Virus record (IMG/VR): IMGVR_UViG_3300042477_000802
Location: 57,934 to 121,933 of that record
Strand: one strand, 5' to 3'
DNA length: 64,000 bases
Source of the DNA: a virus
Shown here: positions 32,506 through 39,579 of the stretch, piece by piece
How the letters are laid out: each line of letters begins with the position of its first letter
Numbering within the stretch: position 1 is the first letter of the stretch
Translations under genes and position numbers: made by a program
The notes under the pieces: generated by a model
Told to the model about the DNA's origin: nothing
Seen by the model: the letters and a program-made list of their open reading frames with translations, nothing else
Databases searched by the model: none

Positions 32506-32520
32506 CTTATTACCTCTTTT

Positions 32521-32595
32521 GGACTCATCAGCAACCGTCTCACGGTTGGACCTGCCTCCACGGGGAATGGTGGACCCAGAAGACAGGTTTCGTCC
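32521..32595 (-). ncRNA. Type II hammerhead ribozyme 2
   Basis: GGAC-GAAA, stem III CCTGTC/GGCAGG, UC cleavage site, stem I CAACCG-TGAGA-CGGTTG, CUGAUGA-GUCC, all on the minus strand. Stem III keeps pairing although its sequence differs from copy 1. The downstream ATG is 15 bases after the ribozyme. Conserved upstream block TGGTATATGGTCACCTACCA. Confidence 0.92.
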
Positions 32596-32638
32596 TGGTA
32601 TATGGTCACCTACCAAGTCGAACAGGTAAGCTTTACTC

Positions 32639-32827
32639 CTACAGGTAGGTGCAAGTAGGAGGAGTATCTTTATGAGGATCGGCAAAGAAGAAGTCATAAG
32701 CTCGCGCCCATTCCTCTTCGGAAACCGGCCAACCCACGGTGGATTCCAACCAATATTGGATGTAACCCAAAGAAGCATACAGCTTCATGTGACACGCTTT
32801 GTCATGCACAGTTAGGTGTGAATTCAT
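32639..32827 (-). CDS. Small protein (62 aa)
   Basis: MNSHLTVHDKACHMKLYASL, then GWPVSEEEWARAYDFFFADP, matching the 23374-23556 protein. ATG overlaps the TGA of the upstream gene. Function unknown. Confidence 0.6.
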   Translation of the reverse strand: MNSHLTVHDKACHMKLYASLGYIQYWLESTVGWPVSEEEWARAYDFFFADPHKDTPPTCTYL

Positions 32828-33063
32828 GTCGAAACCTCCGGAGCATCAAGATAGATGCACCAAGATTTATTGTCTGGAGTCAATCCCGCAAATCGCAGTG
32901 GTTGCGAACCCACCGCACACGGCTTGCGCATCATGGGAGGAGAGGCCACCAGAGATTGAGACCGAAGTTCTGATTCAATCTCGTGAGACCAGGAACATCG
33001 TTGAGGGAAACCCGTCAGAAGAGACTGACTAATGAGTCTCTCTACTTGAGATTTGACTTCCAT
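32824..33063 (-). CDS. Hypothetical protein, 79 aa
   Basis: MEVKSQVERLISQSLLTGFP then a beta-like LRFAGLTPDNKSWCIYLDAP. Ends in TGA overlapping the next ATG. Not recognised. Confidence 0.55.
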   Translation of the reverse strand: MEVKSQVERLISQSLLTGFPQRCSWSHEIESELRSQSLVASPPMMRKPCAVGSQPLRFAGLTPDNKSWCIYLDAPEVST

Positions 33064-33079
33064 CTCACACGCGCCTCCG

Positions 33080-33442
33080 TCAGGTTTTACGTCTGAACAA
33101 GTGTTTCCAATGAATGCGCAAAGTGCACTCCTCTTCAGGGAGACGATCTACTCTGAAACCTTGTTTTCGTAGCTCTTCCACCACCAAATTCACTGCCATG
33201 TCAGTGGGAACTTCGAGGGAAGTTACCTTGAAGAAATTCGTGTTAACTTCGAGGAAATCGAGCACGAAGAAATTCAACAGTGCGTCTTCGCTCGTCACCA
33301 TGTCAAAAATTCCAACATCAGTGGCAGGCTTCAAAAACTTAAGAATTCGCTCTGGAGTCATGCCTGCGTTCACCTGTTGCTGAAGATTGTGTCGATTGTT
33401 AATCGACAGACTAAAAGCCCGTTCTGCTGCCGTTTGCGTCAT
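33080..33442 (-). CDS. Hypothetical protein (120 aa) downstream of hammerhead 3
   Basis: ATG at 33442; AGAGGG lies between ribozyme and start. The core FLVDFLEVNTNF-like segment and VNLVVEELRKQGFRVDRLPE suggest an alpha/beta fold. Not recognised. Confidence 0.55.
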   Translation of the reverse strand: MTQTAAERAFSLSINNRHNLQQQVNAGMTPERILKFLKPATDVGIFDMVTSEDALLNFFVLDFLEVNTNFFKVTSLEVPTDMAVNLVVEELRKQGFRVDRLPEEECTLRIHWKHLFRRKT

Positions 33443-33465
33443 ACTTGGTGACCCTCTGAAACTTT

Positions 33466-33541
33466 GGACTCATCAGCAACCGTCTCACGGTTGGACTTAC
33501 CTCCACGGGGAATGGTGAACCCATGAAGGTAAGTTTCGTCC
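33466..33541 (-). ncRNA. Type II hammerhead ribozyme 3
   Basis: GGAC-GAAA, stem III CTTACC/GGTAAG, UC, stem I CAACCG-TGAGA-CGGTTG, CUGAUGA-GUCC on the minus strand. Third independent stem III sequence that still pairs. It follows the end of the domain X/nucleotidyltransferase gene, whose last codons resemble those before hammerhead 1. Confidence 0.92.
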
Positions 33542-33577
33542 TGGCATATGGTAACCTACCAGTCCGAACCGAGCAGA

Positions 33578-35467
33578 CTATGCAACTGCTCGCTTGGCGT
33601 CTTTCACCTCTTCCTTCATCAAATCCGGAACTCCCTTGATCATCGGCTCCACTCGAGATTCCGCTCTCGGCTCCACCCGAATCTTCTCCGGCATCGGCAA
33701 CTCCATCACTTGCGCCACAATTGGCGCCAAGAAGGCCATGGCCTCATTGACCACTTCATTGCCCACCATGGCAATGGAATCAATGGCCCATTCATTGGCC
33801 AAAGCTTGCGCACGGACATCCTCTCGCATCATCGGAAAGTAACGGAAACTCCAGGCCAATCCCTGCTGAATCATGGCCAACCCATAATCCGTGGCCATCA
33901 CTTCCTTGGCCGTGACAATCCAATGCTTGGGCGCCTTCTTGGCCTTCAAGAAAGCCAGCAAAGCCGTGCGGGCGGTCTTGGGAATGGTCTTGGCTGCCAC
34001 TCGAAAGGTCCCCTGAGACAGATCCGACTTGACATGATCCATGAAACTGTTGCTCATAACAAACTCCTGTGATTCCGATGCTGATTGATTCTGATCCCCC
34101 GATGTCGGGGGGACAAACTGATGTGTCTGTGTGGCGGGTTTAGCGACCTGGTCTGAACCGTGATGATACCAATGATCGTCTTCTTTCTTGAATTCGATCG
34201 CTGGTCCATCTACCTGCTTCCAGCCACGTGCCATCAACTTCTTGGCTTTTTCTTGTCTCTTCTCCGTCAAATTAGTCAAGACAGAGAAAGTCTTCTTACG
34301 ACAGGATGCCAGAATGTCTGAGATAGAAGACTTCACTCGCTCCGCGAAAACAAAGCAGTGTCGATCTGGATGATAGGCCAGACAATTGACGTCTAGGTCT
34401 TCCTGACCCTCGGAAGGATATTGGGCACGATCGGATCCAAACACCACATCCATTGGTAAACTGGCACCCGTCTTGGTGTCAGTTAAAACATAGGTGTTGG
34501 TGTAAAACCCACCTTCGTATCCCAACCCTTTCATTTTTTCACACCTCCAACCCGATGGAAGATTCGCCTCCATCTGTTTGATGAACGCCACCGAGTAATC
34601 GACGGTGGCATGAGGGTGGAAAGGGAAAAAGAGATCCAGGTCTTGGGGGAGGAAGCGGGTTCCTCCCCCAATTGTATATGACCACGCAATGCGATCTCGC
34701 ACCGCACCACCAAATAAATAACCACGAATCGGGTGATTACCCACTTGGGGACAGACGTTTTGCAAACACCTGGTCACCAATCCCCAGGCCTGATGATTGA
34801 ATTCAGACTGAACCTGTTCACTGACATGAGTGCCCATGGTCACATCTTTCCAGCCATTAGCTGTCAACTTCTCCACTTTGGCTTGACGTTCCTTCGACAA
34901 AGGAGAGACCACTTTGAATTCTTTCCGCCGGATGGCCTCCTGCAGTTGTTCTACTGTGGTGGTTTTCTCTACCACCTTCGAGTAGAGAAAGAAATCATCA
35001 TCTGGATGATAGGCCAGACAATTGATATCCAAATCTTCTTGGAAGAGACAAGGTTGTTGACGAACGGTTGAGATCACTACATCTAGTGGAATCTGCGCGC
35101 CTGTCTGCCTATTACGCAGACAGTAGGTATTAGTCTCGTAGGTTCCACCATACGACTCAGAACGCCCCTCTAACCAAAACTCCCACTCCTTCGGGAGTTT
35201 CCCTTGCAATTCTGTAAGGAACAAGAAACTATGATCCACACTGGAGCGTGGATCTACCTGGAAAAAGAGATCGATGTCTCGGGGAAGGAAATAGCTCTTT
35301 TTGCTCCCATACCAACAGAGACGCTCTCGGACCGCACCCCCAAAGATGTATCCAGGAGGATCTTCTCCTCGTGGAAGAGTCTCCAAACACTTGGAGATGA
35401 GAGACCAGACTTTGAGATTAAATTCTTGCTGTTTCTTGACCGGAATGACAGAAGGAGGTGTCGACAT
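33578..35467 (-). CDS. Double nucleotidyltransferase-like protein fused to domain X (629 aa)
   Basis: Two tandem ~190-residue modules each carry the pattern of tRNA nucleotidyltransferase/poly(A) polymerase heads: GGAVRERL...PRDIDLFF and GGAVRDRI...PQDLDLFF, each followed by a distal EDLDINCLAYHP or EDLDVNCLAYHP. A repeat remnant (VDGPAIEF) and domain X follow. The family adds CCA or A to RNA 3' ends; none of the cloverleaf tRNAs here encodes a standard CCA end. Module 1 has GGAVRE instead of GGAVRD. Activity is inferred. Stop TAG. Confidence 0.75.
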   Translation of the reverse strand: MSTPPSVIPVKKQQEFNLKVWSLISKCLETLPRGEDPPGYIFGGAVRERLCWYGSKKSYFLPRDIDLFFQVDPRSSVDHSFLFLTELQGKLPKEWEFWLEGRSESYGGTYETNTYCLRNRQTGAQIPLDVVISTVRQQPCLFQEDLDINCLAYHPDDDFFLYSKVVEKTTTVEQLQEAIRRKEFKVVSPLSKERQAKVEKLTANGWKDVTMGTHVSEQVQSEFNHQAWGLVTRCLQNVCPQVGNHPIRGYLFGGAVRDRIAWSYTIGGGTRFLPQDLDLFFPFHPHATVDYSVAFIKQMEANLPSGWRCEKMKGLGYEGGFYTNTYVLTDTKTGASLPMDVVFGSDRAQYPSEGQEDLDVNCLAYHPDRHCFVFAERVKSSISDILASCRKKTFSVLTNLTEKRQEKAKKLMARGWKQVDGPAIEFKKEDDHWYHHGSDQVAKPATQTHQFVPPTSGDQNQSASESQEFVMSNSFMDHVKSDLSQGTFRVAAKTIPKTARTALLAFLKAKKAPKHWIVTAKEVMATDYGLAMIQQGLAWSFRYFPMMREDVRAQALANEWAIDSIAMVGNEVVNEAMAFLAPIVAQVMELPMPEKIRVEPRAESRVEPMIKGVPDLMKEEVKDAKRAVA

Positions 35468-35579
35468 GGGTATCTCCGACCCGGCTCTCTGGAGTTATTA
35501 AGCGCACTTACAGGTTGGAAAGAAAGTGAGGAGTGCTCATCTGATTCCTTCTCTTGCTTTAGTGACTACTGACTTCTCG

Positions 35580-35780
35580 TCAATAGCGACACTGACACAC
35601 CTGGCACCGATTCCACTGCAGATTGGAATAGTTGGTCACTTGATACAAGGCCAACTTTTTCCCGGTCGGGATTCCTCCCAAACACTGCAGACAGGTCGGA
35701 ACCGTCTCGCCTGGACGAAAGTACAAGGGATTCTTGGACAGACGAACCCGCAATTGATCCAACCACTTGGCTCGGGCCAT
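35580..35780 (-). CDS. Zinc-ribbon micro-protein (66 aa)
   Basis: AGGAG precedes ATG 35780. CLQCLGGIPTGKKLALYQVT then CQVCQC gives a CxxC...CxxC zinc ribbon. Function unknown; likely nucleic-acid or protein contacts. Confidence 0.65.
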   Translation of the reverse strand: MARAKWLDQLRVRLSKNPLYFRPGETVPTCLQCLGGIPTGKKLALYQVTNYSNLQWNRCQVCQCRY

Positions 35781-35808
35781 GAGAGTTGCTCCTAGGTTGA
35801 TGAGACGA

Positions 35809-35824
35809 GTGTTTAGTCGCTGGG
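35809..35824 (-). repeat. R1 element, shortened copy, abutting tRNA-like E
   Basis: GTTTAGTCGCTGGG without the full A-run. Its TGGG (35821-35824) touches the discriminator of the tRNA-like structure, the same geometry as at 39783. Confidence 0.7.
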
Positions 35825-35902
35825 TGACTCAGGTAGGAATCGAACCTACACTCAGCTAGATGCTGGCAAACGTGTACCTTTTAACCAGAACCTAACTGAG
35901 TC
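35825..35902 (-). ncRNA. tRNA-like structure E
   Basis: Acceptor GACTCAG/CTGAGTC and T arm GTAGG-TTCGATT-CCTAC are perfect, but no D arm or 7-nt anticodon loop can be formed. Instead CTGG/CCAG closes a large loop containing GGTACACG. 5' of it (minus strand) are hairpins TTCCTGT/ACAGGAA and ACAGAA-TGGT-TTCTGT (35965-35985). Unit repeated three times. Confidence 0.65.
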
Positions 35903-36000
35903 GGCAAACACTGAGGGTACACCTGAGTGTTCACTTCCTGTGTGAACTAATGTGAACTAATTACAGGAAACAGAAACCATTCTGTCATTGAGTCAAAAAA

Positions 36001-36074
36001 AAGCCCGAGTAGGAATCGAACCTACACCAAGACTTAACTCTGAGTCGTGTCGACCCGTACCTCAGAATCAAGCT
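36001..36074 (-). ncRNA. tRNA-like structure F
   Basis: Acceptor AGCTTGA/TCGGGCT (two G-U pairs on the minus strand), T arm identical to E and G. CTGAG/CTCAG closes a loop with GGGTCGACACG, reminiscent of, but not identical to, the GGAUUCGACGGG of tmRNA. A T-run follows the 3' end. Upstream hairpin is CTGT/ACAG. Confidence 0.65.
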
Positions 36075-36119
36075 CAGCGAACCTGTAGATAAACAGCAGA
36101 AACCATTCTGTCGGGGGGG

Positions 36120-36196
36120 AGACTCAGGTAGGAATCGAACCTACACTCATAGATATGCTGACCATCGTATCGATCCTTTGGCCAACATACTGAGTC
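36120..36196 (-). ncRNA. tRNA-like structure G
   Basis: Acceptor GACTCAG/CTGAGTC and the same T arm; TGGCC/GGTCA closes a loop with GGATCGATACG. Upstream hairpins are TTCCAAT/ATTGGAA (36207-36243) and ACAGAA-TGGT-TTCTGT (36246-36261). Stem sequences differ from E while pairing is kept. Confidence 0.65.
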
Positions 36197-36324
36197 GGTG
36201 AACACTCACCCTGAGTATTCACTTCCAATCAGTACTAATTGGAAACAGAAACCATTCTGTCATTGAGTCAGAAAACCCACCAGGTTCACCAGAGTGAACC
36301 TAGGAACCTGGTGGATGTGTCACT

Positions 36325-36759
36325 TCACTTCTCCGCCTTCTCCTTCACGTCGGACCACCGACAGATCCCACCACCCTTGCCCCTGCGAATCCCGAAAGCT
36401 CGGGTGCGAGGAGGCTCAGCCAGCTGGATGACCTCACCCGACTTGCGATCCTTCTTCTCCTGACGGTCGGCGTTGTCGTGGATGTAGGCCGTCACCTTCT
36501 CCTTCAGCACCGAGAAGTTCTCCGGAGTCGGATTGAGAGCCTGGACCACCCCACTGATCAGACTCTCCATCGGCAGAAACACACCGGGATACTGATCGAA
36601 AGCCGCATGGACATTCGATCCGATGGTGGTGTCCTCCAGCTCACGCTGGGCCTTGTAGCGGCTCAGTGCCATCTGGAATGCCTGCGTGGTCGCAGCCTCA
36701 TCCACCTCACCCGTCACCTCATCACGAACCAGAACCACGTTGATCGAAAAACTGGACAT
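36325..36759 (-). CDS. Conserved paralogue A, second copy (144 aa)
   Basis: Paralogue of 16315-16734 (MSSFSINVVL, VQALNPTPENFSVLK, AYIHDNADRQEKKD, AEPPRTRAFGIRRG). Much more GC-rich than the first copy, in line with its surroundings. Function unknown. Confidence 0.7.
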   Translation of the reverse strand: MSSFSINVVLVRDEVTGEVDEAATTQAFQMALSRYKAQRELEDTTIGSNVHAAFDQYPGVFLPMESLISGVVQALNPTPENFSVLKEKVTAYIHDNADRQEKKDRKSGEVIQLAEPPRTRAFGIRRGKGGGICRWSDVKEKAEK

Positions 36760-36806
36760 ATGCGTATCTCCTCTGAAACCTGAAACCGTTGTTGTTGTTG
36801 TTGTTG

Positions 36807-36995
36807 TTAAGAGAGATTAAGAACTTGAGAAGCTTCCTCCTCGGAGAGGATCAGGTCGGTGGAGCAGTCGAGATAGGCATGGCGCCCAGTGCTCGGTTGC
36901 CAACAATAGAGCAGCCTTCTGCCCGTCCGGGTAACGAATTCCTCTTCCGTCCCACCATTGGCTGGATACCAGTTGCCTTGTTCCCGGGTTTGCAT
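36807..36995 (-). CDS. Small phage-type protein (62 aa)
   Basis: AGGTGG then ATG 36995 (MQTREQGNWYPANGG). The segment LLYCWQPSTGRHAYLD then TDLILSEEEA resembles a recurrent small tailed-phage protein. Preceded by an R1 copy. Function unknown. Confidence 0.6.
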   Translation of the reverse strand: MQTREQGNWYPANGGTEEEFVTRTGRRLLYCWQPSTGRHAYLDCSTDLILSEEEASQVLNLS

Positions 36996-37013
36996 GTTCC
37001 ACCTGTAGGGAAG

Positions 37014-37101
37014 TGTAACCAAACTTAGTCGCTGGGAAACCGTGTCACTACCTGTCGTCTCGTGTCAGACAGGAAAGTGCGACCAAATTTAGTCGCTGGG
37101 A
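37014..37101 (-). repeat. Two R1 elements in tandem
   Basis: Copies at 37014-37038 (TAACCAAACTTAGTCGCTGG) and 37076-37101 (GCGACCAAATTTAGTCGC, a perfect GCGAC/GTCGC hairpin). They fill the spacer between the 37103 and 36807 genes. Confidence 0.8.
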
Positions 37102-37102
37102 C

Positions 37103-37717
37103 TCAGCCCGCCGAAAACTTGCTGACACTGGGTTTCGACTTGACGCCCCATCCCAACCGACCCGACGACTTGGCTTGACCCTTGATCACGGGTCCAGGCT
37201 TGGATGCCAAGACTCGTGCCATGGCATCCTGACGAGTGATGGTAGAGGAGAGCAGTTGACCATGCTTGTTGAGTTGCGTGGCATGAGACACCACGGCAAA
37301 CCAATCGTGCTCACCCTCGAACAATCGTCGGTCCGCCCAACGATCGGCCTCTTGGGGCTGGTCGAATTCGGCCACCAGATCCACCCATTCCTGGTCCTCG
37401 GTCTTGAAACGTTGCGCCACCTTGCCTTCGGAGGTATAGATGGTGACTTGCCAGTTTTTGGGCGTGCGCTCCGTCACTTCGTGCGCTCGCTCCAACTTGG
37501 ACACTTCGGAGGCAATCATGTGATTGAGAATCACTTGACGCAATTCCGACAAGGCCGGAGTCGGCATCAGCTCTTTGGCATCCAACTTGGCCAGAATCGG
37601 GCCGGTGACCGGATAGAGCTCTCCCGTTTCCAGAAAGGTCCGGTGAGCCGCCAGGAAGGCACTGGCCGAAGCCGCCGCTTTGGTTCCCGACTTGTGCAAA
37701 AACATCTTGGGCGTCAT
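37103..37717 (-). CDS. Hypothetical protein (204 aa)
   Basis: Start MTPKMFLHKSGTK at 37717 behind AAAGGA. Alanine-rich helical N-terminal half; the middle (WQVTIYTSEGKVAQRFKTED) is beta-like; basic Gly/Ser-rich C-terminus. GC content near 58 per cent, far above the flanks of the window. Not recognised. Confidence 0.6.
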   Translation of the reverse strand: MTPKMFLHKSGTKAAASASAFLAAHRTFLETGELYPVTGPILAKLDAKELMPTPALSELRQVILNHMIASEVSKLERAHEVTERTPKNWQVTIYTSEGKVAQRFKTEDQEWVDLVAEFDQPQEADRWADRRLFEGEHDWFAVVSHATQLNKHGQLLSSTITRQDAMARVLASKPGPVIKGQAKSSGRLGWGVKSKPSVSKFSAG

Positions 37718-37760
37718 ACTGGTATCCTTTCTGTAGGGAAGTCTCACACCATGTCAGACT

Positions 37761-37784
37761 TCGAGATCACAATTTAGTCGCTGG
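37761..37784 (-). repeat. R1 element next to tRNA-like H
   Basis: ATCACAATTTAGTCGCTGGG; its minus-strand CCCA forms the 3' end of the adjacent tRNA-like gene. Confidence 0.7.
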
Positions 37785-37847
37785 GGTCTTCTCCAGGTAT
37801 CGAACCTGGCTTGGTTACCACACCAAGGCTCCGTCATGCCAGAAGAC
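37785..37847 (-). tRNA. Minimal tRNA-like gene H (63 nt, anticodon GGU?)
   Basis: Acceptor GTCTTCT/AGAAGAC, short D-like arm GGC-ATGACGGA-GCC, anticodon-like arm CTTGG/CCAAG with loop TGTGGTAA (GGT if T33 is standard, Thr) and T arm CCAGG-TTCGATA-CCTGG. It has no variable loop and is ~12 nt shorter than normal. CCA is supplied by the abutting R1 sequence. Confidence 0.55.
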
Positions 37848-38020
37848 TGGCCAAGTAGTATCACCACTGCCGAGGGTATGATCCCTCCTAGTGACCAACA
37901 CGACACTTAAGACTAGTGCTGGTGTTTCGTAGACTAGTTAGGCTCGTCAGTAATGGTTCCTACCATTAGACCATCTCAGATGGTTTCGCCTTAGTTACCG
38001 TCTCGCATCATGAGGGAAGA
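37848..38020 (-). other. Non-coding structured spacer
   Basis: No gene. Hairpins include CCAACAC/GTGCTGG (37895-37922, with a G-U pair). A stretch resembling hammerhead core (CTGACGA...GAAAC) is present but cannot form the stems. Confidence 0.4.
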
Positions 38021-38297
38021 GCGACAAAACTTAGTCGCTGGGAAGTTGACTTAGCAACCTGCGTGCCATCCGCTCGCGTCTTGCATCCTTAGGGGAGAGT
38101 GACAAAACTTAGTCGCTGGGAAACCGTGTCAGCCAGTAGCGTGCCAGTAGCGCGTTCATCCTTTCGCATCGTCTCGCACCCTTAGGAGAGTGTGACAAAA
38201 CTTAGTCGCTGGGAAGTTGACTTAGCAACCTGCGTGCCATCGTATCGTGTCGCATCGGCAACCATAGGGGTAGGTGACAAAATTTAGTCGCTGGGAA
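38021..38297 (-). repeat. Array of four R1 elements separating small non-coding units
   Basis: R1 copies at 38021-38043, 38099-38122, 38191-38213 and 38273-38297 are spaced 76-92 bases apart. Between them lie related units sharing TTGACTTAGCAACCTGCGTG and CATCG/CATCC blocks. The units have no coding frame. They look like tandem small-RNA modules punctuated by R1. Confidence 0.75.
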
Positions 38298-38329
38298 TTC
38301 CCTTTACGCGTATTAGGTGAGTGACTCCG

Positions 38330-38503
38330 TGGCTCACTTTATGCTAATTGCAATTAAGATGCCATTAAGTGCATTCCTGGTAAAACTTTACTGGTCTACT
38401 TCCTGTTATTAGCAATAGGTATGCCAAGGTAAGAGTATGTGTGATAGATGAGAGGAATCAAGTAAGTGGTCTACAGATTGCAGAATGCAAAGACAAGGCC
38501 AAG
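38330..38503 (-). repeat. Three R2 elements
   Basis: Minus-strand copies of TTGGC-N6-ATTGC-N16-RCCAR at 38330-38365, 38391-38427 and 38468-38503, each with one or two mismatches. They lie between the terminator at 38514 and the R1 array. Confidence 0.7.
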
Positions 38504-38513
38504 GTAGAAACGA

Positions 38514-38546
38514 AAAAAGCCTCGCTCTCCGAAGAGAAGCGAGGCC
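38514..38546 (-). terminator. Rho-independent terminator (leftward)
   Basis: On the minus strand GCCTCGCT-CTC... pairs as GCCTCGCTtCTC/GAGaGCGAGGC around a TTCG loop, followed by TTTTTT. No protein gene ends directly before it; it closes the 38.55-38.9 kb structured RNA region. Confidence 0.9.
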
Positions 38547-38900
38547 CACCCGTTTTAGGGTTAATGGATTAGGGGCTGTCACGACAATGACCCAGATATG
38601 TCCGGCGTCTCATGGGACAGAAGGGGATTAACACCTAGAGCTACCTGAGACTGTCAGCGTAGCGGATGCTTCCCGAGGATGCAACTATGTAATGTGAACT
38701 TCACATATCGATAACCCTATTATTATCTGTGATAGAGTTTTACACCAAAACACACACTTTTTTGATTGTTCACATCTGGACCAGGTAAACTATCAGGGTT
38801 ATCGTTTCGTCAGCCACCGCAGCCTACTTTACGAGCTGGTGGTCCGGAGGGATGACGAAACTATCCTAGCGCGGTGGCATCACTTATTCCTATACGTAGG
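38547..38900 (-). ncRNA. Candidate large structured non-coding RNA
   Basis: No gene in ~385 bases before a strong terminator. Long pairings include CGATAACCCT/AGGGTTATCG (38709/38794), ATGTGAAC/GTTCACAT (38692/38768), GCCACCGC/GCGGTGGC (38813/38871) and GTTTCGTCA/TGACGAAAC (38804/38852). The last two interleave, so they are a pseudoknot or alternative folds. Also TGTCC/GGACA and CTGA/TCAG hairpins near the 3' end. No match to RNase P, tmRNA or 6S seen by eye. Confidence 0.6.
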
Positions 38901-38930
38901 AGGTTGAGTCAACGCCAGTAGTAGGTTTGA

Positions 38931-39296
38931 CTACTTGGACTTACACAGCTCTCGAAAAACGTAGTCTGGACCCAGATCTTGCACCCGCTGGACAGCCAGG
39001 TGGAATTCGATCTGTTGATCGATCTTCAGACATTCGATGATGAAGAACTTGGGAGGACTCATGTGAGGAGCCGCAAAGAGATTGACCATCGCTTCTCGTT
39101 GCTGCCACACACACAAGCCTTCCGCACGTTCCACCAAAAGAACGGTTTCGTCATCGCCCAAGGGTCGGATGTGATCTGGATCGATGCCATGAGACATCTT
39201 CCGAATCTGTTGCGAGGCTTGATACCAAGCTTGTGCCAGATGTCGGGTCTCACGAGGACATTCGTCCAAGAGTTGATTCAACTGGAGTGCATTCAT
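38931..39296 (-). CDS. Hypothetical protein (121 aa)
   Basis: GGAGG then ATG 39296, with an R1 copy 15 bases further upstream. Helical N-terminus, then DDETVLLVERAEGLCVWQQR. Ends in TAG. Not recognised. Confidence 0.6.
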   Translation of the reverse strand: MNALQLNQLLDECPRETRHLAQAWYQASQQIRKMSHGIDPDHIRPLGDDETVLLVERAEGLCVWQQREAMVNLFAAPHMSPPKFFIIECLKIDQQIEFHLAVQRVQDLGPDYVFRELCKSK

Positions 39297-39310
39297 CTTT
39301 TAACCTCCGG

Positions 39311-39333
39311 GAGAAAAAACTTAGTCGCTGGGA
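39311..39333 (-). repeat. R1 element in the leader of 38931-39296
   Basis: GAGAAAAAACTTAGTCGCTG followed by GGA; between it and the ATG only the SD CGGAGG is found. Confidence 0.8.
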
Positions 39334-39334
39334 G

Positions 39335-39436
39335 TCATCCGCCAAGGGACCACAGAAAGGCGTTCCCCAAACACCAGCCCACCAGCAAAGACAGCAGGAC
39401 CGCCACCAACACCAGCACCGCACCCTCACGCATCAT
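39335..39436 (-). CDS. Membrane micro-protein (33 aa)
   Basis: MMREGAVLVLVAVLLSLLVG then WCLGNAFLW. GAGGAAG provides an SD. ATG overlaps the TGA of the gene before it: the last of three coupled tiny genes. Confidence 0.6.
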   Translation of the reverse strand: MMREGAVLVLVAVLLSLLVGWCLGNAFLWSLGG

Positions 39437-39579
39437 GACTTCCTCTGTGGAATGGGTTGAATCCAACCCTCCCAGTGGTCCCGTTGGAAACGGGACAGCT
39501 CTTGTTGGGCAGCTGACAGAGAGGAGTAGTCTAGACGGAGTACTCCCGTGGGATGTTTGATTACCAAGCGATAGATCAC
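39433..39579 (-). CDS. Small hypothetical protein (48 aa)
   Basis: GTG start at 39579 in a GTGA overlap with the upstream gene; TGA overlaps the next ATG. Sequence VIYRLVIKHPTGVLRLDYSS then QQELSRFQRDHWEGW. Double coupling supports it. Function unknown. Confidence 0.55.
   Translation of the reverse strand: MIYRLVIKHPTGVLRLDYSSLSAAQQELSRFQRDHWEGWIQPIPQRKS

Noticed and set aside
36001-36074. Calling structure F a tmRNA
   Set aside because: Only a short GGGTCGACACG resemblance; no tag reading frame or usual pseudoknots were identified.
37925-37990. Hammerhead-like CTGACGA...GAAAC near the minimal tRNA
   Set aside because: Stem II does not pair and the GAAA-side stem has a mismatch at the core boundary; conserved geometry is missing.
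38795-38870. Hammerhead-like GACGAAAC segments in the structured region
   Set aside because: No CUGANGA placed to form the core on either strand; the segments pair with each other instead.
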